Assembly: GCF_000332135.1 (NCBI RefSeq) | Contig: NZ_KB235896.1 | Location: forward strand, 5,029,356 to 5,093,355 | Reading direction: 5' to 3' | From: Anabaena sp. PCC 7108 | GTDB taxonomy: Bacteria > Cyanobacteriota > Cyanobacteriia > Cyanobacteriales > Nostocaceae | Length of the DNA: 64,000 nucleotides | Shown: one piece after another, positions 52,897 through 62,800 of the stretch | Layout: every line of letters starts with the position of its first letter | Numbering within the stretch: position 1 is the stretch's first letter | Notes under the pieces: generated by a model | What the model saw: only the letters and a program-made list of their open reading frames with translations | Database searches by the model: none | Told to the model about the DNA's origin: nothing | Translations under genes and position numbers: made by a program

Positions 52897-53664
52897 TTAG
52901 GCAATAACTGCCGCTAACAAAAACAAACTATCTACTAGAATTGTACTCAAAACTGCGCCACTAAAGGCGTACCAATGCTTTTCCTTTTTACCTAAAGAGA
53001 TGATCCCAACTGTTAACAGGACTAAGGCCAGAATGATTGCCCAAGCTTCTCCCCAAGGGGTTTGGACTTGTGCTAAGGCATTTTTTAAGATTTGTGAAGC
53101 TCCATTTATGTCTGTTCTCATAATCTGCCGCCAATAGGGCATCAAATCTACAAGATAAAAGTATATGTCGGTTAAAACTGTTCCTAATAAAGAACCTAGA
53201 TAAAACCAGTTACCGACTTTGCCCCAATTTCGCCACAAACACCAGATCGCAAAGGGTAGCCCAATGGATTCTATCGGTAAGTGCCATAGGGGTTCCCAAC
53301 GTAACCAACCCCAGTAAATCGCTCCTGTTAACCAACTCCAGCTAAATCCTAAGAGTAAATCTCCCCAGAGATAGGTTTGTGGACGTGACATTAGTGTCAA
53401 ACTCAGCCAAATCCAAAATCCGGTCATGGCTAAACTGAGACTGGGTAGCGATCGCACTAACGGCGCTTCTACAAATACTGGTACAGATACTAACAATACA
53501 GCCGCCGCAAACACTAACCAAGTTTGTCTCCAAGTTATTGCTATAGGTAGAGACAGACTCGAATCTAGTTCTTTGATTCCTCTATGCTTAGTTTCTAAGG
53601 AATGCAAGTTATTATCAATAGCGGAATCGGACGCTGTGTAAGAGGAAAGTGTATTATTAATCAA
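52897..53664 (-). CDS. DUF3120 family membrane protein
   Basis: The 255-residue protein has an N-terminal polar region of about 45 residues followed by about six membrane helices. RQTWLVFAAAVLLVSVPVFVEAPLVR and SLAMTGFWIWLSLTLM are in the conserved first part, and the middle helix region reads WGDLLLGFSWSWLTGAIYWGW. The family (DUF3120) is confined to cyanobacteria and plastid-bearing relatives and has no known function. The start is a TTG at 53664; the true start could be further inside the polar N-terminus. It is divergent from uppP. Confidence 0.75.
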   Translation of the reverse strand: MINNTLSSYTASDSAIDNNLHSLETKHRGIKELDSSLSLPIAITWRQTWLVFAAAVLLVSVPVFVEAPLVRSLPSLSLAMTGFWIWLSLTLMSRPQTYLWGDLLLGFSWSWLTGAIYWGWLRWEPLWHLPIESIGLPFAIWCLWRNWGKVGNWFYLGSLLGTVLTDIYFYLVDLMPYWRQIMRTDINGASQILKNALAQVQTPWGEAWAIILALVLLTVGIISLGKKEKHWYAFSGAVLSTILVDSLFLLAAVIA

Positions 53665-53851
53665 TGTTTTTAATATATGTTACTAAACTTTACTTATCTT
53701 AAGATATCATACTTTAAAATCCCCCCTAGGGGCATTTTAATTATACTAGAAGTTTTTGCTCCCTCAAAGATGTTGCCCGGAATAACTGACTATAAGCAGG
53801 TAAAGTTGGATAATTTTCTCAGGTTATTGATCCAATATAGGAGCATGGTTA

Positions 53852-54787
53852 ATGGTGACAATATTTGTAGCAAGTGGTATGGACTGGTTATTTCCTATTT
53901 GGGGACAGATTTCACAAGTAGAAATACCTACCGAAGCTACAACTGGTGGAGTGAATCTCATGGCTGAATTAATTCAGGCATTTATTTTGGGAATTGTCCA
54001 AGGTATTACCGAATTTTTGCCTATCAGTAGCACAGCACATTTACTAATTGTGACAAAAGTATTTGGTTGGAAGGAACTAGGTTCTAAAGATTTTGTTGAT
54101 GCAATTCAATTTGGCAGCGTTATTGCAATTTTGTTTTATTTTTGGTCACTGATTTCTAGTATTCTTAAAGGTGCAATCAAAGCACTCAAGGATAAAAATT
54201 GGGAACAGGAAGAATGGAAAATTACCGTAGGGATTGCAGTAGGAACCTTACCTGCATTAATTTTTGGCTTTCTTTTGAAAGACGTTTTACCTGAGAATGC
54301 ATTAATCATTGCTATCATGTCAATTATCATGGCAATTTTGCTAGGTTTAGCAGAAAAAATTGGCACTCGTAAACGAGATTTTAATTCATTACAAATTCGG
54401 GATGGTATTTTAGTCGGATTAGGACAAACGCTGGCTTTAATTCCCGGTGTTTCCCGCTCTGGTTCAACATTGACAACGGCCTTATTTCTAGGACTAGAAC
54501 GTGATACAGCCGCTAAGTTTTCATTTTTGTTAGGTTTTCCAACTCTTACCATTGCCACTCTATACAAAAGTCTGAAAATATTCAAACAGTTTCAAGCTCA
54601 CGAGTTGCCAGATAACATTGTTTTACTGTTAATTGTTGGGATTATTTCTGCCTTTATCTTTTCCTACCTATCAATTGCCTTTTTGATTCGGTACTTACAA
54701 ACCAAAAATACTTTAGTCTTTGTTTGGTACAGATTAGCATTTGGCAGTGCAATACTATTAGCAATTGCCAGTGGTTGGCAAGATTAA
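53852..54787 (+). CDS. uppP: Undecaprenyl-diphosphate phosphatase
   Basis: The membrane enzyme recycles undecaprenyl pyrophosphate to the phosphate, needed for peptidoglycan and surface polysaccharide synthesis. Motifs are AFILGIVQGITEFLPISSTAHL (first active-site loop with Glu and Ser) and ALIPGVSRSGSTLTTALFLG (second loop with Arg). The long form from ATG 53852 has 311 residues. ATG 53960, with GGAG 8 bases before it, gives 275 residues, closer to the usual length, and may be the true start. It is followed by the DUF512 gene. UppP can serve the whole glycan machinery of the cell, including the cluster at 1-29 kb. Confidence 0.92.
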   Translation: MVTIFVASGMDWLFPIWGQISQVEIPTEATTGGVNLMAELIQAFILGIVQGITEFLPISSTAHLLIVTKVFGWKELGSKDFVDAIQFGSVIAILFYFWSLISSILKGAIKALKDKNWEQEEWKITVGIAVGTLPALIFGFLLKDVLPENALIIAIMSIIMAILLGLAEKIGTRKRDFNSLQIRDGILVGLGQTLALIPGVSRSGSTLTTALFLGLERDTAAKFSFLLGFPTLTIATLYKSLKIFKQFQAHELPDNIVLLLIVGIISAFIFSYLSIAFLIRYLQTKNTLVFVWYRLAFGSAILLAIASGWQD

Positions 54788-54850
54788 TTGTTGAAAGAAG
54801 CAAGATGCAGGGGGGCAGAGTAGAATAACTTTACTTTCTATCTATTCCCC

Positions 54851-54878
54851 AATTAAGAATTAAGAATTACGAATTACG
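54851..54878. repeat. Heptamer repeats (AATTAAG)2(AATTACG)2
   Basis: Two units of AATTAAG then two of AATTACG directly before the DUF512 start codon (54887), so they form its leader. Confidence 0.8.
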
Positions 54879-54886
54879 AATTTTCT

Positions 54887-56209
54887 ATGACTATTCATCC
54901 TGCCAAAATTACCAAGGTGCTTCCCAACTCAATTGCTGCCGAAATTGGCTTTGATGCAGGGGATGCGATTGTCGCTATTAATGGGATAAGTCCTCGTGAT
55001 TTAATTGACTATCAGTTTTTATGCGCTGATGAAGTTTTGCAACTAGAAGTTTTAGATGCAACTGGAAAAACTCATCATCTTGAAATTGAAAAAGATTATG
55101 ATGACGACTTGGGGCTAGAATTTGAAACTGCATTATTTGATGGATTAATTCAGTGTAATAATCGTTGTCCATTTTGCTTTATTGATCAACAACCACCAGG
55201 TAAACGTTCTAGCTTGTACTTCAAAGACGACGATTACCGTTTGAGCTTTTTGTATGGTTCTTATCTAACTCTGACAAATTTACCGGAGAAAGAATGGCAA
55301 AGAATTGAACAAATGCGGTTATCTCCCTTATATGTTTCTGTTCATGCAACAGAACCAGAAGTGAGAATTAGACTTTTGAAAAATAACCGTGCAGGACAGA
55401 TATTACAACAACTTAAATGGTTTCAAGAAAGACGATTACAAATTCATGCTCAAGTAGTAGTTTGTCCAGAAATAAATGATGGAAAACATCTAGAACAAAC
55501 ATTACGAGATTTAACATCTTTTCATACTGGAGAAATACCTGCTGTGGCATCAATAGCCGTGGTTCCAGTTGGTTTGACCCGTTTCCGTCCCCAAGAAGAT
55601 GAACTAATCCCAGTGAGTCAGCAAAAGGCTCAGGAAGTGATTTCTCAAGTTAAATTACTTGCTCAAGAATTTCGGCAAAAATTCGGTTCTAGTGTGGCTT
55701 GGTTAGCTGATGAATGGTTTTTAATTGCTGGTGAAGAATTACCTAGCGAAGCGGAATATGAAGAATATCCGCAAATTGATAATGGTGTCGGTTCTATTCG
55801 CTTATTTGTGAAGCAATTTACCCATGCTGCTCAGGAATTATTACCGCCAAAAGTATCTCCTCAAAGAAAACTAACTTGGGTTGTAGGTAATGCTGTTGAA
55901 AAAGCATTTCAACCCATCGTTAAACAGTTAAATGCTGTAGCAGGTTTAAAAGTAAATATGCAAGCTTTATATAGCGATTATTGGGGACAAAATATTAGTG
56001 TGACAGGATTAATCACGGGACATGATTTACTTTTTCACTTAAAAGGGCAAGATATAGGAGAGGGAATTTTATTACCTAGTGTCATGCTCAAAAATGGGGA
56101 ATTGGTCTTTTTAGATGATATGACTGTGGAGGAAGTTGCTCGTCAACTTAATACAGAAATATTACCAATATCAGGCGTTGAGGATTTAATCAATACCTGC
56201 GTAAAGTAA
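54887..56209 (+). CDS. DUF512 / TIGR03279-type PDZ-radical SAM protein
   Basis: The 440-residue protein begins with a PDZ-like domain (IHPAKITKVLPNSIAAEIGFDAGDAI, about 1-75). A radical-SAM-type cysteine motif follows, QCNNRCPFCFIDQQPPGKR (C-x3-C-x2-C near residue 90), and then a DUF512 domain (EEYPQIDNGVGSIRLFVKQF near 305). The family is almost universal in cyanobacteria and also found in Clostridia. It is predicted to hold an iron-sulfur cluster, but its reaction is unknown. It is 99 bp downstream of uppP. Confidence 0.85.
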   Translation: MTIHPAKITKVLPNSIAAEIGFDAGDAIVAINGISPRDLIDYQFLCADEVLQLEVLDATGKTHHLEIEKDYDDDLGLEFETALFDGLIQCNNRCPFCFIDQQPPGKRSSLYFKDDDYRLSFLYGSYLTLTNLPEKEWQRIEQMRLSPLYVSVHATEPEVRIRLLKNNRAGQILQQLKWFQERRLQIHAQVVVCPEINDGKHLEQTLRDLTSFHTGEIPAVASIAVVPVGLTRFRPQEDELIPVSQQKAQEVISQVKLLAQEFRQKFGSSVAWLADEWFLIAGEELPSEAEYEEYPQIDNGVGSIRLFVKQFTHAAQELLPPKVSPQRKLTWVVGNAVEKAFQPIVKQLNAVAGLKVNMQALYSDYWGQNISVTGLITGHDLLFHLKGQDIGEGILLPSVMLKNGELVFLDDMTVEEVARQLNTEILPISGVEDLINTCVK

Positions 56210-56226
56210 TTTGTAATTAAGAATTT

Positions 56227-56329
56227 TGTAGGTTGGGTTAAGCAATAGCGCAACCCAACAAATGCTTACAAGTGTTGAGTTTCTTTCCGATTGCTCCGCG
56301 AACGTTCACGTTCCACAACCCAACCTACA
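56227..56329. mobile_element. MITE-like element with 13-bp perfect terminal repeats (103 bp)
   Basis: TGTAGGTTGGGTT (56227-56239) and AACCCAACCTACA (56317-56329) are perfectly inverted. The interior has further inverted pieces (GCGCAACCCAAC, GAACGTTC). It has no coding capacity and fills much of the gap after the DUF512 gene. GTAGGTTGGGTT-ended sequences are a frequent class in cyanobacterial genomes. Confidence 0.75.
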
Positions 56330-56476
56330 TAATTTAATTTTTTGAGCTTAATCAACAAGTATTGGACTGAAACCCATACTTGATATTTGATGTTTTCTGT
56401 CAATGCGTAAGTCCTAGTTAATATCTATTCTCACCATTTATCTCTGTTATTATCTATAATTTGTGAGGAATAAATC

Positions 56477-59296
56477 GTGAAAAATTACGAAGAAAAAGTT
56501 AAAAATAACATCAAATTAAAAATTACAACAATAGGCTTATTTTTTTTAAACTTTAATTTTTTAACTTTGAATTTAGGGAAGATGCTGCCGGCTCAAGCAG
56601 TGACAGAAGCAGCTGTATTAAGCGTAGTCAAAAGCCAAGATAATGCCAATCAATGGATAGGGATTACCAAACGCTTAGAAACTGTGGGAGTAAAATATTG
56701 TGTAATTCCTTTAAGTAGTGTGAACAATGTGGCGGATTTAGGACAGCCACAGGTGTTGTTATTGCCAAATATAGAGACATTAACGACAGTACAAGCGATC
56801 GCTCTCAAAGAATGGATGAATCGAGGTGGACGCTTAATTGCCAGTGGACCAGTAGCCCGTTTATCCACACCTGGAGTGCGCCATTTATTGCGAACTTTGC
56901 TAGGAGGTTATTGGGGATTTAACTTAAATACTGCCCAAGAATTACAGCCAGCAAAAACTAATCCTCAGGAATGGGCAACTACTAAAGAACTTTTTGGTCA
57001 AGCTGTCGGTGCTGTCATGATTCCTGATCACCTTAATACTCAAATTGCTGCTGTTTGGAATTCCCCAGATCATCCAGCCGCAGTACTAACAACTGAGCAG
57101 TCCACGTTTCTAGGTTGGCGCTTGGGAACAGATACAGCTTCAACCGCAGATTTAGATACTATTTGGTTAAAAGCTGCATTAAATCGTTATCTAAAATTGT
57201 CAACTACAAATGTTCCCACAAATGCGCCAAACTGTTTTTCTACTTCCATAAATCAATCAACAACTCAAACCTCACAATTGAGCAATACTAATCCACCTAA
57301 ACGAGTAATTACTCCCAAAAAAACCAATCTTGCTAATTCCAGAACGAAACCCAAACCCAAACCCAAACCCAAACAAGTAATTACTCCCAAAAAACCTCAT
57401 CCGTCTGCACGGGTAAAACCTAAAAACCCAAAATCAATAGCCATAACCCCCCAACCCCAAAATTTCCTAGAGGCCATTGAACAACTGCAAGAAGCAGTGC
57501 GTTTAGATGTCATACCCAATTCTAATCAGCCAATTAATAGTCAAGATGCATTGGCTCTCCAACAAGAATTAGAAAATTTAATTGGTCGAGTGGAAAGCGC
57601 CCATTTAGCAGCTTTAGTTAATGGCACAAATAGAGTCAGTAACACCCAATCATTGAAAGTAGAAAGTGAAAAATCTGCATCTACCCAAGCAGAAACAAAA
57701 GACCTCAGTTTAGAGCAAACCTTAGCTCAAGCCAGAGAAATTGCCAAAAATATACCTGTATTAATTGCCCAAAAGAACTATACCTTGGCACGTCAGCAGT
57801 GGTTAAAGACAAAGACGACTTTATGGCAGCAATTTCCTCTCAATCAGCGAGTTGCTCAACCAGAAATCCGCTCCGTATGGTTAGATCGAGGGACAATTGT
57901 TAACGCTGGGAATGAAGCGGGACTAGTAAAAATCTTTGACCGACTGTCCCAAGCCGGAATTAACACCATATTTTTTGAAACCGTCAATGCTGGTTATACA
58001 ATTTATCCCAGTCAGGTTGCACCACAGCAAAACCCATTAATTCAAGGTTGGGACCCCCTAGAAGCCGCCGTAAAATTAGCCCATGCAAGAGGTATGGAGT
58101 TACACGCTTGGGTTTGGACTTTTGCAGCTGGTAATCGCCGCCACAATGAGATTATTAACGTTAGTCCTGATTATCCGGGTCCTCTGTTGGCAGCTAATCC
58201 CAATTGGGCAAATTATGATCAAAGTGGCAACATCATTCCCGTTGGTCAGACAAAGCCGTTTTTAGACCCAGCAAATCCCGAAGTTCGGCAGTATTTATTA
58301 AAGCTATACGCAGAAATTATTAGTCGCTATCAGGTAGATGGCATACACCTAGATTATATTCGCTATCCTTTTCAAGACCCCTTCGCAGGTAGAACTTACG
58401 GTTATGGTAAAGCTTCCAGAGAACAGTTTCAGCAACAAACAGGTGTAGATCCTCTGAATGTTACTCCTAGTCAGCGGGATTTGTGGCAAAAGTGGACAAC
58501 ATTTCGCACTGAGCAAGTTGATAGTTTTGTGTCTGAAGTTTCGCAGATATTAAAACAAAAACGCACAAATTTAATTTTATCTGTGGCTGTATTTCCGCTT
58601 CCAGAATATGAACGAGTTCAAAAAATTCAACAGCATTGGGAAGTTTGGGCAAGACGGGGAGATATAGATTTAATTGTGCCGATGACTTATGCTGTTGATA
58701 CTCCTCGTTTCCAACGTCTAGCACAACCTTGGATTAACTCTACTCAATTAGGTGCTACTTTATTAGTTCCCGGAATTCGGTTACTTTCTTTGTCTACAGT
58801 AGGAGCATTTGACCAACTGCAATTGCTTAGAGATTTACCCGTTAGTGGTTATGCACTTTTTGCAGCTGAGAATTTTAATACCGAGTTTGATGAACTATTT
58901 AGTAATACTCAAGGTAAGGTACAACGCTCCAAAAATGAACCTATTCCTCAGCGTCAGCCATTTCGCACGGCGGCTTTCCGCTATGCAACTCTACAAAAAG
59001 AATGGCAATTTCTGAGAGAAAATAATCAATTACCAATATCTACAAATAAAATAGCTGATTTTAATAACCAGTCCCAAGAATTACAAAATGCTTTAAATCA
59101 GCTTGCGGTTTTACCTTCTGCTAGTAATTTAATCAAAGCCAGAAATGTTCTAAATCGCTTCAAGTTTAAATTTAGGACTTGGATGAATGTGGAAATTCAG
59201 GAAAATTCTTATCAAATTAAAGCCTGGGAAAATCGACTGGTAACTATTGAAAGACTTTTACGTTTTGGTGAGAGAAAAGTGTTGAATAATTCGTAA
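56477..59296 (+). CDS. Secreted GHL10-family glycoside-hydrolase-like protein
   Basis: The 939-residue protein has a signal-peptide-like N-terminus (hydrophobic about 16-35, PAQA cleavage near 43). An amidotransferase-like Rossmann domain (about 45-245) follows, then a Pro/Lys-rich linker (KPKPKPKPK near 295) and a helical region. A GHL10 (DUF187, family-10-like) barrel covers about 460-790: IRSVWLDRGTIVNAG, LHAWVWTFAAGNRR, DGIHLDYIRYPF and PMTYAVDTPRF. The linker is encoded by repeated AAACCC hexamers (about 57350-57376), so its length is likely to vary. The GHL10 domain may cut or remodel peptidoglycan or exopolysaccharide. The start is GTG with GAGGA 9 bases before it. Confidence 0.82.
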   Translation: MKNYEEKVKNNIKLKITTIGLFFLNFNFLTLNLGKMLPAQAVTEAAVLSVVKSQDNANQWIGITKRLETVGVKYCVIPLSSVNNVADLGQPQVLLLPNIETLTTVQAIALKEWMNRGGRLIASGPVARLSTPGVRHLLRTLLGGYWGFNLNTAQELQPAKTNPQEWATTKELFGQAVGAVMIPDHLNTQIAAVWNSPDHPAAVLTTEQSTFLGWRLGTDTASTADLDTIWLKAALNRYLKLSTTNVPTNAPNCFSTSINQSTTQTSQLSNTNPPKRVITPKKTNLANSRTKPKPKPKPKQVITPKKPHPSARVKPKNPKSIAITPQPQNFLEAIEQLQEAVRLDVIPNSNQPINSQDALALQQELENLIGRVESAHLAALVNGTNRVSNTQSLKVESEKSASTQAETKDLSLEQTLAQAREIAKNIPVLIAQKNYTLARQQWLKTKTTLWQQFPLNQRVAQPEIRSVWLDRGTIVNAGNEAGLVKIFDRLSQAGINTIFFETVNAGYTIYPSQVAPQQNPLIQGWDPLEAAVKLAHARGMELHAWVWTFAAGNRRHNEIINVSPDYPGPLLAANPNWANYDQSGNIIPVGQTKPFLDPANPEVRQYLLKLYAEIISRYQVDGIHLDYIRYPFQDPFAGRTYGYGKASREQFQQQTGVDPLNVTPSQRDLWQKWTTFRTEQVDSFVSEVSQILKQKRTNLILSVAVFPLPEYERVQKIQQHWEVWARRGDIDLIVPMTYAVDTPRFQRLAQPWINSTQLGATLLVPGIRLLSLSTVGAFDQLQLLRDLPVSGYALFAAENFNTEFDELFSNTQGKVQRSKNEPIPQRQPFRTAAFRYATLQKEWQFLRENNQLPISTNKIADFNNQSQELQNALNQLAVLPSASNLIKARNVLNRFKFKFRTWMNVEIQENSYQIKAWENRLVTIERLLRFGERKVLNNS

Positions 59297-59821
59297 TTAG
59301 ACATCTCCAGCCATAAAATAGGCTTGATCCTATTTACTCCACTCTGTGGGTAGTATGAAGATATGGAATGGAAATAGATATAGCAGGTGACTCTTAACAG
59401 GTGACAGGTGACAGTCTGAAAAGTCTTTTGGTGTCTAGGTTTTATAATCAGTTGGTGTCCTAACCGTCCTGTCCGTTGCTATATGTGTCTCTGTGTCAGA
59501 ATTTATAAAAGTTTCATAGCTTCACTGATAGTGTTTTTCGGTAAAACATAAAGTAGTAATTTTTGACCATAGCATTTACCGTGTTTATACTCGTGATAAT
59601 CTTACTGGTTTCGCGTCAAAATGTTTGTGAGGTTAGGTAAATAAATCAGCAGTTTTGGATCACGATACAGAAAATTGCCAGTGGCAGGAGGTATAAAATT
59701 TCAGGACAAAGCCTGATGGTAATGGACTTTCAAGTCTGTTAACTGCTGTAAATATCAAGCATCTGTCAATTCTGGCTTTTGAATTCTGCTGTATGTTTGG
59801 TAGTAGATACCCAACTAAAGT
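59297..59821. other. 525-bp gap upstream of the sensor kinase gene
   Basis: Contains the TATAGCA element copy 2 (59379-59483), a TGACAGG repeat near 59399, and AT-rich sequence before the kinase gene. A promoter is expected in 59500-59800 but none is convincing. Confidence 0.4.
59379..59483. repeat. TATAGCA-ended element, copy 2 (105 bp)
   Basis: Begins TATAGCAGGTGACTC and ends CCTGTCCGTTGCTATA, with interior GTTGGTGTCCTAACCGTCC. It matches copy 1 at 52523-52613 in order and ends, with a longer TGACAGG-rich left half. Confidence 0.7.
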
Positions 59822-62800
59822 ATGCAAGCATCACCTCATCATTTCTTATTACAAAGCTTAGAGTCAGTGATTGACTTGTCACCGCTGACGGTTGCACTAG
59901 AAACACCTATACTAGATGCGATCGCTCTGATGGCGGCAAAATCTCAAGGTGTGTTGGTAAAATCAGCCTCAGATGTGGTTGGATGCTTGACACAACAAGA
60001 TATAGTCAGGCTCGTAGCGACAGGGACTGATTTGAAAACAGCCCAAGTTGCGGAAGTGATGCAGAAATCAGTTATAAAACTCAATATCCACACAATTAAG
60101 ACTTTAGATTCAGTAATATCATGGTTATGTCAGCCTCAGTTTCAGCTCATAGCAGTTGTAGATGAGGATGGTGAAATTATCGGCACTATCACCCCTGAAA
60201 GTATTTGTTTAGCTCTTTCTGTAGTAGAAGCAGAAATTAGTAATCCCAGATTTGTCTCTTCTTGCCCAATAGTCGAACATCAACTCCTGCAATCCCCTCA
60301 AATATTGCAGTTAATCATTGATACCATTCCCCATAGTATTTTCTGGAAAGATATAAATTCGGTCTTTTTGGGTTGTAATCGCAACTTTGCAAAAATGGTT
60401 GATTTTGACAATCCAGAAAATATCATCGGTAAAACAGATTACGATTTGCTTTCCAACCATGAAGAAGCTCAATTCTACTGCGTTAGTGACGCGGAGATTA
60501 TGAGAACTAATCAGCCGCAATATCAAACTATCACACCTAAACAGCAAGCTGATGGTAGCCAAATGTGGCTAGAGACGAACAAAGTCCCTTTGTATAATAC
60601 TAAAGGTGAGGTGGTAGGTATATTTGGTACATTAGAAAATATCACCGAGCGCAAACAAGCACAAGATGCTTTAAAAATCAGTGAAGAACGTTTTCGTAAC
60701 TTAGTGGAAACTAGCAGTGATTGGATATGGGAAGTTGATGAAAACTGCATTTATACTTATGTCAGTCCTAAAGTCCGCGATATTTTGGGCTACGAACCGC
60801 AAGAGGTATTAGGAAAAACTCCTTTTGAATTAATGCCACCAGCAGAAGCAGAACGTGTGATGCAGATTTTTGCACCGATAGCTGCTGAACGACAATCATT
60901 TAAATGTCTGGAGAATACAAATTGTCATCAAGATGGTCATCTGGTAGTTCTGGAAACTAACGGATTGCCCATCTTTGATGTTGAGGGTAGATTCCGTGGG
61001 TATCGTGGTATTGATCGAGACATCACTGCTCGCAAGCAGGAAGCAGCGGCTTTATGGGAAACTCAACAGCAGCTACACGCAATTTTAGATAATTTACCAG
61101 CAGTGATGTATTTATTAGACACTGAGAATAAATACTTGCTAGTTAACCGCCAATATGAAAAGCTATTCAAGACTACTCAAGATCAGGTAGTGGGCAAGAG
61201 TGTGTATGATATCTGGTCTGATGATATTGCTAAGGCATTTGCCGTGAGCAACTCTCAGGTAATTGCAGGTGGTATACCTTTAGAAAGCGAAGAAGTTGTT
61301 CCCCATGAAGATGGTTTGCATACTTATTGGTCGGTTAAGTTTCCTTTAAAAGATGCCAATGGAGTCTCTTATGCTATTTGTGGTATCTCTACAGATATTA
61401 CAGACCGCAAAAGAACCCAAGAAGAACTTTATAAAAGTGAAGAAAGCTTCCGTTTATTAGTAGAAGGTGTTAAAGACTACGCAATTTATATGCTTGACCA
61501 GGAGGGACTAGTCAGGAGTTGGAATTCTGGAGCTGAATGTATTACTGGATATCAGGCAGCAGAAATTATCGGGCAGAATTTTTCTTGTTTTTTTCCACCG
61601 GAAGATGTTGTTAACTCTCTACCAAAGCAACAATTAGATATAGCAGCGGGGAATGGTCGGTGTGAATGTGAAAGTGTTTTTGTTCGCAAAGATGGTTCCT
61701 ATTTCTGGGCAAATTGTATTTTAACCGCATTACGTGATCAAACTGGTCAGCTACGAGGTTTTTCTAAAGTTACCCGTGACATTACGGAACGTAAATTAGC
61801 AGAGAAGTCTTTGTTGCGGTTGCTTAAAGCCATAGAAAGCACAAGTGATGCTGTTAGCATTGCGGACATATCTGGTCAGTTAAGTTATGTAAATTCTGCA
61901 TTTATAGATATATTTGATTATACTGAAAGTCAATTAAATGCAGATGAGGGACTCTCAACTAATTTTCACACCAAGGAAGTATTTAAACGAGTAATTGAGA
62001 CAGTCCACAGAGGTGAATCTTGGCGTGGTGAAGTGATCATGCAAAGTCGTAGTGGGGAAAGTGTACATATAGACTTACGAACTGATGCGATTAAAGATGA
62101 TACTGGTATGATCGTCTCTGTAGTTAGTATATATACTGATATTACCCAGCGCAAGTTGATAGAGGAAGGGTTAAGACTGCGCGATCGCGCCATCGCTGCC
62201 AGTAGTAATGGTATTGTGATTGCGGATGTCACCAGCCCTGATAGTTCAATTATCTACGTCAATCCGGCTTTTGAACGTCTAACTGGTTACTCAGCAGATG
62301 AAGTCATAGGGCAGAATTTTCTTTTGATCCAAAGTTCTGATATTAATCAACCAGGATTGCAAGAACTCAGCAATGCTATGCAATTAGGACAAGATTGTAC
62401 TGTAATTTTACGTAACTCTTGTCAAGATGGTAGCATATTTTGGCATGAGTTAAATATTTCCCCTGTTTATGATGCTGATGGTTATCTCACTCACTATATT
62501 GGCATTCAAACAGATATTACTGAGCGTCAACAAACAGAAACTGCATTACTTGTCAGTCAAGAGCGGTTACAGTATTTACTAACTTGCAGCCCAGCAGTTA
62601 TCTATGCTTCTAAAGCATATGAAGATTTCGGCGCTATCTTTATTAGCGAAAATGTTCAAGCTATGATAGGCTATGAAGCGCGGGAATTTACACAAAGTTC
62701 TGATTTTTGGTTTAGTCATATTCACCCAGAAGACGCGCCAAAAGTAATTGCCGAACTTTCAAGGGTATTAGGTCAAACCGAGTACACGTTAGAATATCGC

